Shown piece by piece: positions 1 through 8,641 of a stretch of DNA of 64,000 nucleotides. The DNA comes from Halorubrum sp. GN11_10-6_MGM (GTDB taxonomy: Archaea > Halobacteriota > Halobacteria > Halobacteriales > Haloferacaceae). The first letter of the stretch is position 1. Each line of letters begins with the position of its first letter. The stretch covers positions 1 through 64,000 of the forward strand of contig NZ_SGUC01000001.1 of assembly GCF_005435165.1 (NCBI RefSeq), given 5' to 3'. The notes beneath the pieces are model-generated. The model made no database searches. It worked only from the letters and a program-made list of their open reading frames with translations, and was not told the DNA's origin. Both the position numbers and the translations under genes were made by a program.

Positions 1-95
1 AGACTCACACCATATCTCCGAGCGTTTCAGCTCCGTCGTGAAGTGTTCCGAAAACCGGGGAAAGAAGCGCTCAAAACCATCCTCGAAACTGCGCT

Positions 96-1157
96 ATGAC
101 TCACCAACAATCTCCGCCACAAGAGCGAAGCGTCGTCGCCCGCTGGAAGCAAGGAGAGTACGCAAGCAAGCCGCACTTCACGAATCCCACCGTCGTTTAC
201 GACAAACGGTGTGCGACTTTTCACGACGAGTTCGTGTCGCTGGCAACCGTTGACGGACGTATTGAAGTTGAGTACGTCCTGCCCGACGAAGATCGCGACA
301 CACCTCACAGCCGGTATCTCAACAACGACGACTACGAGGTGACAGGGGCAGAACTCCATAACAAAGACAGCGGGTGGTTTCTTCATCTCCGAACAAAGGC
401 GGAGGTGGAGTCCGACACGTCGGAACAGGCAACGACCGAGCACAGCACAGTTCTCGGTGTTGACCTCGGCGTGAACCAACTTGCTGTCACTTCGACAGGC
501 TCCTTCTGGAGCGGCCACGAGATCAACCACTGGCGACGAGAGTACGAAAAACGCCGGGTGTCACTCCAGCAGTGTGGGTCGCGTCACGCTCACGAGAATA
601 TACAGGCGGTTGGAGAGAAAGAAACGGGGCGGTTCAAAATAATGATTCACCGGATTGCGAACGGTATCATCGAAGAAGCCGCCGAAAACGGTTGTACGGT
701 CATCGCCTTCGAGGAGCTGACCGGTATCCGCGACCGGCTCTCGGATGCCTCGTGGGGACACACGTGGGCGTTTGATCGGTTGTACGAATACGTCGAATAC
801 AAGGCCGAAGTCCACGGCATCGACGTGGAGCAGGTAGCTCCGGAGAATACGTCACGCCGTTGCTCACACTGTGGGTTCACCCATCCGGACAACCGCGACG
901 GCGAAGCTTTCGAGTGTCTGAAATGCGGCTACGAGAACCACGCCGACTACAACGCCGCGAAGAACATCGGACTATGGTATCTCCGCCGTAACCAAACCGG
1001 AGACGGCGGAGGCGCGCCCGTAGGCGTGCGCTTGAATCGCGGGATGTTGAACGTGAACGGAGAGTATGAATCTCCTGCCGGAGAATCCGGCCAGAGCGGG
1101 AGTCCACGCGAAAGCCCCACCCTCAACGAAGCGAGGTCGTCAGATCGAGCGAAATAG
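96..1157 (+). CDS. tnpB: RNA-guided endonuclease TnpB, N-terminally truncated
   Basis: 353 residues. TnpB proteins are RNA-guided DNA nucleases of IS200/IS605 elements and relatives of Cas12. The RuvC parts are intact: GVDLGVNQ near residue 125 (catalytic Asp), IAFEELTG near 205 (Glu), and a CSHCG...CLKCG zinc ribbon near 258-277 followed by [10 protein letters not shown] (third Asp). Full-length relatives from memory carry about 90 more residues before the segment [14 protein letters not shown]. Here that part is missing and all three upstream frames carry stops within the visible 95 bases. The start at 96 is simply the first ATG in frame. The gene is probably a decayed or shortened copy, though the nuclease core could fold. 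The stop codon lies inside the terminal hairpin of the element. Confidence 0.8.
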   Translation: MTHQQSPPQERSVVARWKQGEYASKPHFTNPTVVYDKRCATFHDEFVSLATVDGRIEVEYVLPDEDRDTPHSRYLNNDDYEVTGAELHNKDSGWFLHLRTKAEVESDTSEQATTEHSTVLGVDLGVNQLAVTSTGSFWSGHEINHWRREYEKRRVSLQQCGSRHAHENIQAVGEKETGRFKIMIHRIANGIIEEAAENGCTVIAFEELTGIRDRLSDASWGHTWAFDRLYEYVEYKAEVHGIDVEQVAPENTSRRCSHCGFTHPDNRDGEAFECLKCGYENHADYNAAKNIGLWYLRRNQTGDGGGAPVGVRLNRGMLNVNGEYESPAGESGQSGSPRESPTLNEARSSDRAK

Positions 1158-1164
1158 GGTGGGG
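1115..1164 (+). repeat. Right-end inverted repeat of the TnpB element (possible guide-RNA hairpin)
   Basis: Perfect 9-base arms CCCCACCCT (1115-1123) and AGGGTGGGG (1156-1164) enclose the last codons of tnpB. In this family the 3' end of the tnpB transcript yields the omega/guide RNA, whose structured scaffold ends at the element border, so the sequence just after 1166 would supply the guide. The role here is inferred from family knowledge. Confidence 0.55.
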
Positions 1165-1168
1165 TAGT

Positions 1169-1900
1169 TTACAACGAGGGTTGGTTGTCGGAGCCGCCCA
1201 TCATCGAGAAGCCGCCCGCGCGCTCGTGGACCGTGATCCCTCCCTGCCCGATCTCCATCGGGAAGATGTCGGTGTCGATGTCCTGTTTCCGCATCTTCGC
1301 CACCCAAACGTAGCGGTTGACGCCCGAGTCGGTCGGCGTCTGGATGAAGTAGATGTTCCCGTCGGTGAGGAAGTTCTCTAAGCCGACCTCGGTGTCGGGG
1401 AAGACGGCGCCCTGCTCGTTGATGAGCAGCGAGGTGAGCCCGTTCGCCTTGAGGATGTCCGAGAACTTCAGCAGGTACGTGCGCTTCTCCTGTTCCGCGT
1501 CGAAGAAGAGCTGGAACATCGACAGCGAGTCGAGGACGAGCCGGTCGAAGTCGCCGTCCTCGACCGTGTCGAGCAGCCGGTCGACCGCGGTCGAGAAGTC
1601 GGTCTCCCGGAGCATCTCACGTTTGTCGAGGATGACGATGTCGCCGTCGTCGACCATCTCGTCGAAGCCCTCGAAGCCGACCGACTCGGCCGCGCCGCGG
1701 ATGTCGGCCTCGTCCTCCTCGAAGGAGACGTAGACGCCGCGCTCACCGTGTTCGGAGACGCCGTGGTGGAGGTACTGGATGCCGAAGATGCTCTTTCCGG
1801 TGCCCGGGTTGCCGGAAACGAGAACCGTCGACCGCTGGGTGATACCGCCGGTGAGAATGGAGTCGAGCCCCTCGACCCCGGTGGAGACGAGTTCTGACAT
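1169..1900 (-). CDS. KaiC-like RecA-superfamily ATPase
   Basis: 243 residues with one KaiC/RAD55-type ATPase domain. Walker A is GNPGTGKS at residues 30-37, the paired catalytic glutamates follow in VSFEEDE at 61-62, and Walker B is RLVLDSL at 120-126. Single-domain KaiC proteins in haloarchaea are usually described as signalling ATPases; the partner and output are unknown. The gene is divergent from the response regulator at 2045, with which it may form a signalling pair (inference from position). A TATA box reading leftward (1925-1932) sits about 25 bases before the ATG, so the mRNA is probably leaderless. ArlH-like or circadian roles cannot be told from sequence alone. Confidence 0.85.
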   Translation of the reverse strand: MSELVSTGVEGLDSILTGGITQRSTVLVSGNPGTGKSIFGIQYLHHGVSEHGERGVYVSFEEDEADIRGAAESVGFEGFDEMVDDGDIVILDKREMLRETDFSTAVDRLLDTVEDGDFDRLVLDSLSMFQLFFDAEQEKRTYLLKFSDILKANGLTSLLINEQGAVFPDTEVGLENFLTDGNIYFIQTPTDSGVNRYVWVAKMRKQDIDTDIFPMEIGQGGITVHERAGGFSMMGGSDNQPSL

Positions 1901-1924
1901 TCGTCTCTCCTTTGGCGGCCGGAG

Positions 1925-1932
1925 TATATAAA
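1925..1932 (-). promoter_or_regulatory. TATA box for the KaiC-like gene
   Basis: TATATAAA lies about 25 bases upstream of the ATG at 1900 on the minus strand. This is the spacing expected for a leaderless haloarchaeal transcript. Confidence 0.6.
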
Positions 1933-1970
1933 GGACGGTTCAGAACATCGGGCGAACGGACGGCGACAGT

Positions 1971-1977
1971 TTTATTT
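1971..1977 (+). promoter_or_regulatory. TATA-like box for the response-regulator transcript
   Basis: TTTATTT lies about 25-30 bases before an ATG at 2001 that opens a 15-codon leader ORF. The response-regulator GTG start is a further 44 bases down, so the transcript should carry a translated leader. Confidence 0.45.
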
Positions 1978-2000
1978 CTCGACACGCCGCCCGTTCGTGT

Positions 2001-2048
2001 ATGCCCGGTGAAGCGTGTCCCGTCACTCCCGGCGGTGATCGGCGGTGA
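2001..2048 (+). CDS. Possible 15-codon leader peptide coupled to the response regulator
   Basis: The ATG at 2001 lies where transcription should begin from the TATA box at 1971. The predicted peptide is MPGEACPVTPGGDRR, and its TGA (2046-2048) overlaps the GTG start of the response regulator as GTGA. Ten bases reading GGCGGTGATC (2031-2040), one mismatch from the anti-Shine-Dalgarno complement GGAGGTGATC, sit just before that GTG. The arrangement suggests termination-reinitiation coupling. It may be chance, since the peptide has no recognised homologue. Confidence 0.4.
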   Translation: MPGEACPVTPGGDRR

Positions 2049-2608
2049 GCGATCCGTCGGTGCTCGTCGTGGAGGACGAGCCAGACATCGCAGCGCTGTA
2101 CGCCGGCTTCTTGGAGGAGCGGTACGCCGTCGACGTCGCCGAGACCGCCGCCGACGCGGTCGATCGGGTCGACGCGGCCGTCGACGTGGTGCTCCTCGAC
2201 CGCCGACTCCCCGACGGGAGCGGCGACGACGTCTTAGAACACATCCGCGAGGAGGAGTACGACTGCCGGGTGGCGATGGTCACCGCGGTCGAGCCCGACT
2301 TCGACATCATCGACATGGGGTTCGACCTCTACCTCACCAAACCAGTGAGCCGCACGAAGCTGCTCGCGGCCATCGAAACGCTTCTGACGCGCAGCGAGTA
2401 CGACGACCTCGTCCGGGAGGCCGCCGCGCTCGCCAGCAAGCGCGCCGTGTTGAGCTCGCAGAAGCCGGCCGCACAGCGCGAGGGGAACGAGGCGTACGCG
2501 GAGCTTGTCGAGCGGCTGGAGAACTTAGACGCCGACATCGACGACCTCGGCGAGTCGCTGTCGACCGACGACTACCGCGCGATGTTCCGCGACCTCGGCG
2601 AGGCCTGA
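2045..2608 (+). CDS. Response regulator with HalX-type C-terminal domain
   Basis: 187 residues. The N-terminal receiver domain has the acidic pocket at Glu10-Asp11, the phospho-acceptor Asp52 in VVLLDRRLP, Thr80 and Lys99 in LYLTKP. The C-terminal segment (about 120-185) is helical and matches the HalX type found after haloarchaeal receivers, ending in a region rich in Leu and acidic residues. There is no DNA-binding helix-turn-helix. The start is GTG, chosen because the receiver begins at once and a strong Shine-Dalgarno-like stretch precedes it. No histidine kinase is adjacent; the nearest in the window is far away at 50477. The divergent KaiC-like ATPase may belong to the same pathway. Confidence 0.85.
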   Translation: MSDPSVLVVEDEPDIAALYAGFLEERYAVDVAETAADAVDRVDAAVDVVLLDRRLPDGSGDDVLEHIREEEYDCRVAMVTAVEPDFDIIDMGFDLYLTKPVSRTKLLAAIETLLTRSEYDDLVREAAALASKRAVLSSQKPAAQREGNEAYAELVERLENLDADIDDLGESLSTDDYRAMFRDLGEA

Positions 2609-2751
2609 AGCGACGCCGACCGTCTCGCGGTCCCTGAGACGTTCACTCCGATCGATCTGTTTACCGCGTTTGGTGGCTCCGTCGAGTAACATCGATAGGG
2701 AATCGTTCGGTGGAGGACGCAGTTCAAGTGATCTGAGCCCGGAGAGTAACT

Positions 2752-4269
2752 GTGACTACTGTTACCGAGCACCGGGAGGCGCTGCTCGCGGCGGCAGCCG
2801 GCGCGGCCGCGGTTGCGGGCTCGTACCTCGTCACGGGATGGACGCCGTCGTTCGTCGTCAGGCCCGTCGACCAGGCGGTCGTCAACCTGACGCCGGGGCC
2901 GGTCGTGACGTTCTCGATCGAGACGTTCGGTGAGGCGGGCCACCTGATCCACGTCTCCTTGGCGGTCGCGGCCGTGGTCGGGCTGTTCGGCGCGGTCGCG
3001 TTCGCGGGGCTTCGGCTCGCCACGCGCACCGACCGACGCGCGACGGGGGCGGCCGTCGCCGGGGGCGGGTCGTGGCTGCTCGCCGTCGGGCTGACGGGTC
3101 TCTCGCCGGGCGCACTGGGCGCAGCGCTCCCCGCTGCGACCGTCGTCGGGCTCGGCTGGCTCCCGCCGTCCGCCGCGCCCACCGGAGGCGACACGGCCGC
3201 GGCGAGGGACGCACCGGCGGTCGTCGACGCGGTGCGCCGCCGGACGCTCGGGGTCGTCGCCGGTGCGCTCGGGTTCGTCGTCGCGACCGCGGTGGGCCGG
3301 CGGGCGCTCGCGTCGGGCGACGATCCCCTCCCCGACGCCCCGCGATCGGAGGGGGCGTCCGTGCGGCTCCAAGAGCTCGATTCGGCGTCGCTCGCGTTCG
3401 AGAGCGACACCCTTCAGGGGATGGTAACGCCGATCGGCGAGTTTTACAACGTCGACATCGCGGAGTTCGATCCGGAGGTCACCGCGAGCGAGTGGTCGCT
3501 CACGTTCACCGGCGAGACCGGCAGCGGGCGGACGGTCGCGTTCGACGAACTGATCGACCGGCCCGTCGAGAACCGCGCGGTGACGCTGCGCTGCGTCGGC
3601 GAGGACCAGAACGGTCGCCGCATCGGCAACGCAGTCTGGACGGGGACGCCGATCCGGCCGCTGCTAGAGTCGGTCGACCCGCAGGGCGACTGTAACTGCG
3701 CCATGCTGCGCGGCGAGGACGGCTACTACGTCCAGTTCCCGGTCGACGTCCTCGCGGAGGGGTTCCTCGCGTGGGGGATGAACGGGAAAGAACTCCCGAC
3801 CAGCCACGGCCATCCGGTCCGGGTGCTGATCCCGGGCCACTGGGGTGAGACGAACGTGAAGTGGCTCTCGGAGATCGAGCTGTTGAACGTCGAAGACGAC
3901 GGCTACTGGGAGGAGCGCGGCTGGGAGGGAACCGGCGAGGTGACGACCGTCGCCAAGCTCTGGGACGAGGGAGTCACGGAGCTCGACGACGGGCGGATCG
4001 AGCTCGCCGGCCACGCCTACGCCGGGACGCCTGGCGTCGCGCGCGTCGAGGTGTCGACCGACGGCGGCGACTCGTGGACCGACGCCGAACTCTCGGACCC
4101 GCTCCCCGACGCGGACGTCTGGCGGCAGTGGCGCCACGTCTTCGAGCCCGACGGGGAACACGAGGTCGTCGTCCGCGCGGTCGACGGCGAGGGGACCCGG
4201 CAGCTGCGGGAGGAGTCCGGGCCGGTCCCGAGCGGGGCGTCGGGGTGGGTTCGCCGGACGGTCGGGTGA
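2752..4269 (+). CDS. Membrane-anchored sulfite-oxidase-like molybdopterin enzyme
   Basis: 505 residues, GTG start. The first 185 residues hold about four to five hydrophobic segments (near 11-28, 64-87, 104-138, 166-182). A molybdopterin-binding oxidoreductase domain follows (about 205-385), with the likely Mo-ligand Cys281 in VTLRCVGEDQNG. A C-terminal immunoglobulin-like dimerisation domain of sulfite oxidase type (about 395-495) contains VARVEVSTDGGDSW. It probably oxidises or reduces a sulfur or other oxo-substrate at the membrane; the exact substrate cannot be read from the sequence. No Tat signal is seen, and the protein seems anchored by the N-terminal bundle. A second membrane-bound relative with a different topology lies at 13609. 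Confidence 0.85.
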   Translation: MTTVTEHREALLAAAAGAAAVAGSYLVTGWTPSFVVRPVDQAVVNLTPGPVVTFSIETFGEAGHLIHVSLAVAAVVGLFGAVAFAGLRLATRTDRRATGAAVAGGGSWLLAVGLTGLSPGALGAALPAATVVGLGWLPPSAAPTGGDTAAARDAPAVVDAVRRRTLGVVAGALGFVVATAVGRRALASGDDPLPDAPRSEGASVRLQELDSASLAFESDTLQGMVTPIGEFYNVDIAEFDPEVTASEWSLTFTGETGSGRTVAFDELIDRPVENRAVTLRCVGEDQNGRRIGNAVWTGTPIRPLLESVDPQGDCNCAMLRGEDGYYVQFPVDVLAEGFLAWGMNGKELPTSHGHPVRVLIPGHWGETNVKWLSEIELLNVEDDGYWEERGWEGTGEVTTVAKLWDEGVTELDDGRIELAGHAYAGTPGVARVEVSTDGGDSWTDAELSDPLPDADVWRQWRHVFEPDGEHEVVVRAVDGEGTRQLREESGPVPSGASGWVRRTVG

Positions 4270-4294
4270 CGACCGTGCGGTGTCCGTGACCAGG

Positions 4295-5713
4295 TTAAGA
4301 GAGCTGATCGCCGACGATCCGGTCCGCCTCGGCGAGGAAGGCGTCGCGTTCGTCGATCGGAATCGTCGCGCCCGCGGCCACGTCGTGCCCCCCGCCGTCA
4401 CCGCCGACTGATTGGCTCGCCTCTCGCATCACCGTCGAGAGGTCGAGCCCCCGCCGGACGAGCGCGTGCGAGCCGCGAGAGGAGACCTTCAGTTCCTCGG
4501 CGCTCTCCTCGGCGAACGCGATCACCGGTTTCGAACGGTCGACGGCGGGCGAGCCGACCGCCATCCCGGCGACGATGCCGACGATGGTCTCGCGGATGCG
4601 CGACCCCGCGTCGAACCACTGGAGGTGTTCCTCGTGGGTGACGCCCTCGTTTTTGACCCACTGGAGGCCCTCGGAGAGGTTCCGTCGGTGCGTGCGGAGC
4701 AGCCGGCGCGCCTCCGCGAGCGCGTCGCCGCGGTCGCCGAGACACACGGCGAGCCCGATGTCGCCGCGCTCGTAGCGCGCGGTCGCGTTGAGCAGCGTGG
4801 AGAACTCGCTCACGTCCCGCAGCTCGGTGCCGGGCTCCTCGTCGACCAGCGTGTAGGAGGTCCCGACGAGCGCCTCGATCCGGTCGGACGGGACGCCCGA
4901 GGCGACCGCGCGTCGCATCAGCGCCGACGCGAGCGTCTGGCGCTCTTCGGCGTCGAGGTCGACCCAGCGCCGCCACTCCCCGTCGCGTTTCACGTCGACG
5001 TCGAGGTCGGTGAGAAAGGAGATCGCCCCCGCCTCGTCGTTCGAGATGCCCGGGATCTTCACGTCGGAGGCGTACTCCAACAGCTTGGGGAGCGGGCGGG
5101 TCTGTCTGCCGTACAGGTCCAGATCCGTGCGGGCCTCCAGAACGCCGGCGTCGACGCCGTCGGCGACGATCGACTCGTTGGCGCCGACGAGGCCCCCGTC
5201 GGAGTCCTGCATGTCGCCGACGGCGCCGACGACCGCCAGCGCCGCGAGGTCGCGGTTGTCGCCGTCGGGACCCTCCAGCGCGCGGGCGAGGAGGTAGCTC
5301 GCGCCGGCCCCCGAAAGCTCGCTCGCGCCGTCGATCCCTTCGAGCAGCGGGTTGAGGTGGAACCGGGTGTCGCGGTCGGCGGGCTGGTGGTGGTCGGCGA
5401 TGACGGGGACGAAGTCGCCGCGGTCCTCGTGGGCCGCGATCACGTCGAGCTGACCGGAGCCGAAGTCGGTGAACAACACCACGTCGAACTCGCGGGCGGC
5501 GATCCCCGCGATCGAGTCGGCGTCCAACTGCTTCTCGAAGACGACCTCGTGGTCGATCCCGGCCCGCGCGAGCGCGGTCGACGCGACCGCGGCGCTCGTG
5601 ATCCCGTCGGCGTCGATGTGGGAGGCGAGCAGCACCCGGCCCGCCTCGCGCAGTCGGTCGGCGCAGTCGGTCGCGCGGTCGGCGAGGTCGGAGACTGGAG
5701 CGGCGACTGCCAT
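4295..5713 (-). CDS. DHH-family phosphoesterase, archaeal RecJ-like
   Basis: 472 residues. The DHH domain shows HIDADG (32-37), LFTDFG (80-85) and ADHH (106-109). The DHHA1 end carries GGDGGGHDVAAGA near the C-terminus. In archaea these proteins are RecJ-like single-strand exonucleases or GAN/Cdc45-related factors of replication and repair. The ATG at 5713 is preferred over longer in-frame starts because an opposing TTTATG box (about 5737-5745) lies about 27 bases upstream and the residues before it look non-coding. The neighbouring metY is transcribed divergently. Which of the several haloarchaeal RecJ paralogues this is cannot be decided here. Confidence 0.85.
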   Translation of the reverse strand: MAVAAPVSDLADRATDCADRLREAGRVLLASHIDADGITSAAVASTALARAGIDHEVVFEKQLDADSIAGIAAREFDVVLFTDFGSGQLDVIAAHEDRGDFVPVIADHHQPADRDTRFHLNPLLEGIDGASELSGAGASYLLARALEGPDGDNRDLAALAVVGAVGDMQDSDGGLVGANESIVADGVDAGVLEARTDLDLYGRQTRPLPKLLEYASDVKIPGISNDEAGAISFLTDLDVDVKRDGEWRRWVDLDAEERQTLASALMRRAVASGVPSDRIEALVGTSYTLVDEEPGTELRDVSEFSTLLNATARYERGDIGLAVCLGDRGDALAEARRLLRTHRRNLSEGLQWVKNEGVTHEEHLQWFDAGSRIRETIVGIVAGMAVGSPAVDRSKPVIAFAEESAEELKVSSRGSHALVRRGLDLSTVMREASQSVGGDGGGHDVAAGATIPIDERDAFLAEADRIVGDQLS

Positions 5714-5881
5714 TACCACCGCTTGGCGTCCGATCGGGCATAAACGCACGCTTCGGGGATGCGAGCGCGGACCGAGCCGGAAGCGGTGCGGCGGCGCGCT
5801 CGACGTTGGCGGCGCCCGCGACCGCCGCGGCCGCGACGGCAGCGGCGAACCCATCGTCCGGCGAAGGGGCATCAATTGCCG

Positions 5882-5897
5882 TAACTGCCAGTTATAG
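5882..5897 (+). promoter_or_regulatory. metYX core promoter with overlapping palindrome
   Basis: A perfect inverted repeat TAACTG-C-CAGTTA (5882-5894) overlaps the TATA-like TTATAG (5892-5897), which lies 28-33 bases before the metY ATG. A palindrome covering the TATA box is a classic place for a repressor in archaea, so this is a candidate operator for control by methionine or sulfur supply. The regulator is unknown. Confidence 0.5.
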
Positions 5898-5924
5898 ATG
5901 TGTGTAGACGTATGAGCAACAAAC

Positions 5925-7217
5925 ATGACACGTGGGTTTTCCACCCGGAGTCTCCACGCCGGGGCCGAGCCGGACTCGGCGACCGGCGCCCGCGCCACGC
6001 CGATCCACCAGACGACGTCGTACGTCTTCGACGACGCGGACACGGCGGCGGAGATGTACGCGCTCCGGGCGGAAGGGCACATCTACTCCCGGCTCTCGAA
6101 CCCGACGGTGAACGTCTTGGAAGACCGGCTCGCCGACCTCTCCGGCGGGTCGGACGCGGTCGCGACCGGCTCGGGAATGGCCGCGTTCGACGCGATAACG
6201 ACCGTCCTCGCGAGCGCCGGCGACAACGTCGTCGCCAGCTCCGAGATGTACGGCGGGACGGCCGCGTATCTCACGACGATCGCGGACCGCCGCGGGATCG
6301 AGGCGCGGCTCGTCGACACCCTCGACTACGAGGGGTACGCCGAGGCGATCGACGAGGACACCGCCTTCGTCCACGTGGAGACGATCGCGAACCCCTCGCT
6401 CGTCACGCCCGACTTCGAGCGCCTCGCCGACATCGCCCACGAGAACGCGGTCCCCCTCGTCGTCGACAACACGTTCGCGACCCCGTACTGCTGTCGGCCG
6501 TTCGAGCACGGCGCCGACATCGTGTGGGAGTCGACGACGAAGTGGATCACGGGCAACGGCACCACCGTCGGCGGCGTCGTCGTCGATGGCGGGCAGTTCC
6601 CGTGGGACCACCCCGACGCCGATTACGACGAGTTAGACGGGGAGTCGCCCGCCTATCCGATCGACTTCGTCGAGCAGTTCGGTGACGCCGCGTTCGCCAA
6701 CGTCGTCCGACAGCGCGGGATGCGGCCGACCGGCGGCCAGCAGTCCCCGTTCGACGCGTGGCAGACGATCCAGGGACTCAACACGCTCCCGCTCCGGATG
6801 GAGCGCCACTGCGAGAACGCGCGCCGGGTCGCCGAGTTCCTCCGCGACGACGACCGCGTCGACTGGGTCAGCTATCCCGGCTTCGAGGACCACGAGAGCC
6901 ACGACAACGCCGCCGAGTACCTCGACGGCTTCGGCGGGATGGTCACCTTCGGCGTCGACGGCGGCTACGCGGCGGCCAAGGCGTTCTGCGAGTCGGTCGA
7001 GCTGACGAGCTTCCTCGCGAACATCGGCGACGCGAAGACGCTCGTCATCCACCCGGCCTCCACCACGCACGCGCAGATGGACGAAGACGAACAGCGGCTC
7101 GCCGGTGTCTACCCGGAGATGCTTCGGCTGTCGGTGGGCATCGAGGACGCCGAAGACGTGATCGCCGACCTCGACGCGGGGCTGGCCGCGGGCGAGCGAG
7201 TCGCCGAGGGGAACTGA
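5925..7217 (+). CDS. metY: O-acetylhomoserine sulfhydrylase (MetY)
   Basis: 430 residues. This PLP enzyme of the Cys/Met metabolism family makes homocysteine from O-acetylhomoserine and sulfide. The PLP lysine is Lys206 in [10 protein letters not shown], with Asp181 in [12 protein letters not shown] contacting the ring and SRLSNPT near 55-61 typical of the family. Length matches the O-acetylhomoserine branch (about 430) rather than cystathionine gamma-synthase (about 380). It forms an operon with metX, which starts 2 bases after its stop and supplies its substrate. The ATG is 28 bases after the TATA-like element, so the transcript is leaderless or nearly so. Confidence 0.93.
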   Translation: MTRGFSTRSLHAGAEPDSATGARATPIHQTTSYVFDDADTAAEMYALRAEGHIYSRLSNPTVNVLEDRLADLSGGSDAVATGSGMAAFDAITTVLASAGDNVVASSEMYGGTAAYLTTIADRRGIEARLVDTLDYEGYAEAIDEDTAFVHVETIANPSLVTPDFERLADIAHENAVPLVVDNTFATPYCCRPFEHGADIVWESTTKWITGNGTTVGGVVVDGGQFPWDHPDADYDELDGESPAYPIDFVEQFGDAAFANVVRQRGMRPTGGQQSPFDAWQTIQGLNTLPLRMERHCENARRVAEFLRDDDRVDWVSYPGFEDHESHDNAAEYLDGFGGMVTFGVDGGYAAAKAFCESVELTSFLANIGDAKTLVIHPASTTHAQMDEDEQRLAGVYPEMLRLSVGIEDAEDVIADLDAGLAAGERVAEGN

Positions 7218-7218
7218 G

Positions 7219-8517
7219 ATGAGCGCCGTCCCGACCGACCACGGCGTCGCCGAACTCGGCGAGTTCACCTTCGAGTGCGGCCAGTCGGTACCCGACTTCG
7301 AGGTCGCCTACGAGACCCACGGCGAGTTCGACGGCGACAACGTCGTGCTGGTCTGCCACGCGCTCACCGGCAGCCAGAACGTCGCGCGCTCTCCCGAGCC
7401 GGAGCGCGACGCTGAGACCACCGGTGCCGGGCAGGCCGGGCAGGCCCGCGCGTGGTGGGACGACGTCGTCGGCCCGGGGAAGGCCATCGACACGACGGAG
7501 TACTACGTCGTCTGCGCGAACGTCCCCGGCTCGTGCTACGGGACGACGGGGCCGGCCAGCGAGCGGCCCGCGGGACTCGACCTGCGCGAGGAGCCCGACC
7601 ACGATCGGTGGGGGACCGCGTTCCCGCCGGTTCAGGTCGAGGACTGGGCGCGCGCGCAGCGCCGCCTGCTCGACCACCTCGGCGTGGGGCGGCTCCGCGC
7701 GGTCGTGGGCGGGAGCGTCGGCGGGATGAACGCGTTGGAGTGGGCGAAGCGGTACCCGGACGACGTCGACCGTGTGGTCGCCATCGCGACCGCGGGGCGC
7801 CTCGACGCGCAGTGTCTCGCGCTGGACGCGGTCGCGCGGCGGGCGATCCGGGCGGACGCGGACTGGAACGGCGGGGACTACTACGGCGACGACCGGCCGG
7901 GCCCGACGGAGGGGCTCGCCATCGCCCGCCAGATCGGCCACATCATGTACCTCTCGAAGGCGTCGATGGAGCGGAAGTTCGGGCGGCGTTCGGCGGGGCG
8001 CGACTCGCTCACGCGCGAGGACGGCGACCTCGGGCTGCCGCCCGAGCCGACGGCCGGCTTCTTCCCGTACCGCGAGGTGGAGTCGTACCTCGACTACCAG
8101 GCGGAGGGGTTCGGCGACCGCTTCGACGCGAACAGCTACCTCTACCTGACGCGCGCGATGGACGAGTACGACCTCGCCGCCGGCCACGGCACCGACGCCG
8201 ACGCGCTCGCCGCCTTCGAGGGCGAGACCCTGCTCGTGAGCTTCACCGCCGACTGGCACTTCACCGTCGAGCAGTCCCGCTCGCTCGCCGACGCCTTCCG
8301 CGAGGCCGAGGTGCCGGCCGCGCACCACGTGGTCGACTCGGACCACGGCCACGACGCGTTCCTCGTCGAGCCCGAACACGTCGGCCCGCCGGTCCGGGAC
8401 TTCCTCGCGGACGGCGTCGACGGCCGGGCCGTCTCCGACGAGGGCGGCGACGACGGCGACGATCCGCGACCGGACTCCGACCACGCACCGGTCCACGCGA
8501 GTCTGTTCCGCGGCTGA
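7219..8517 (+). CDS. metX: Homoserine O-acetyltransferase (MetX)
   Basis: 432 residues, alpha/beta hydrolase fold. It transfers the acetyl group of acetyl-CoA to homoserine, feeding MetY. The nucleophile is Ser166 in [14 protein letters not shown]. The catalytic Asp is in VSFTADWHF and the His in [12 protein letters not shown] near residue 375. [12 protein letters not shown] near 101-112 is typical of the family. A loop rich in Gly/Ala/Glu (about 58-78) and an acidic tail of about 40 residues extend it beyond bacterial MetX. The 1-base gap after metY shows co-translation. Acyl preference (acetyl or succinyl) cannot be fixed by sequence reading, but the MetY partner favours acetyl. Confidence 0.92.
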   Translation: MSAVPTDHGVAELGEFTFECGQSVPDFEVAYETHGEFDGDNVVLVCHALTGSQNVARSPEPERDAETTGAGQAGQARAWWDDVVGPGKAIDTTEYYVVCANVPGSCYGTTGPASERPAGLDLREEPDHDRWGTAFPPVQVEDWARAQRRLLDHLGVGRLRAVVGGSVGGMNALEWAKRYPDDVDRVVAIATAGRLDAQCLALDAVARRAIRADADWNGGDYYGDDRPGPTEGLAIARQIGHIMYLSKASMERKFGRRSAGRDSLTREDGDLGLPPEPTAGFFPYREVESYLDYQAEGFGDRFDANSYLYLTRAMDEYDLAAGHGTDADALAAFEGETLLVSFTADWHFTVEQSRSLADAFREAEVPAAHHVVDSDHGHDAFLVEPEHVGPPVRDFLADGVDGRAVSDEGGDDGDDPRPDSDHAPVHASLFRG

Positions 8518-8641
8518 GCGGTCTCCGGCCGCGGCCTCGGCGGCGCTGTCGCGCGATCGGGAACGCGTCGATCGTTGTCGCGGGTTTATCACGAACGACC
8601 ATGAGAACGTTCATGCCGGTCCCTCCCGTGGTGTGTGAGGT

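Larger units (their letters stand above)
1..1166 (+). mobile_element. Partial IS1341-type (IS200/IS605 family) insertion element
   Basis: The element is defined by a TnpB gene followed at once by a 9-base inverted repeat (CCCCACCCT at 1115-1123 and AGGGTGGGG at 1156-1164) that resembles the subterminal hairpin at the right end of haloarchaeal IS1341-type elements. The left end lies before the window, or is lost. No tyrosine transposase (TnpA) is seen in the 95 bases before the TnpB start, so the element is either TnpB-only or cut by the window edge. Confidence 0.7.

Noticed and set aside
5714-6082. N-terminal extension of the DHH phosphoesterase
   Set aside because: The added residues show no DHH-family similarity and overlap the metY promoter and coding start; a TATA box supports ATG 5713.
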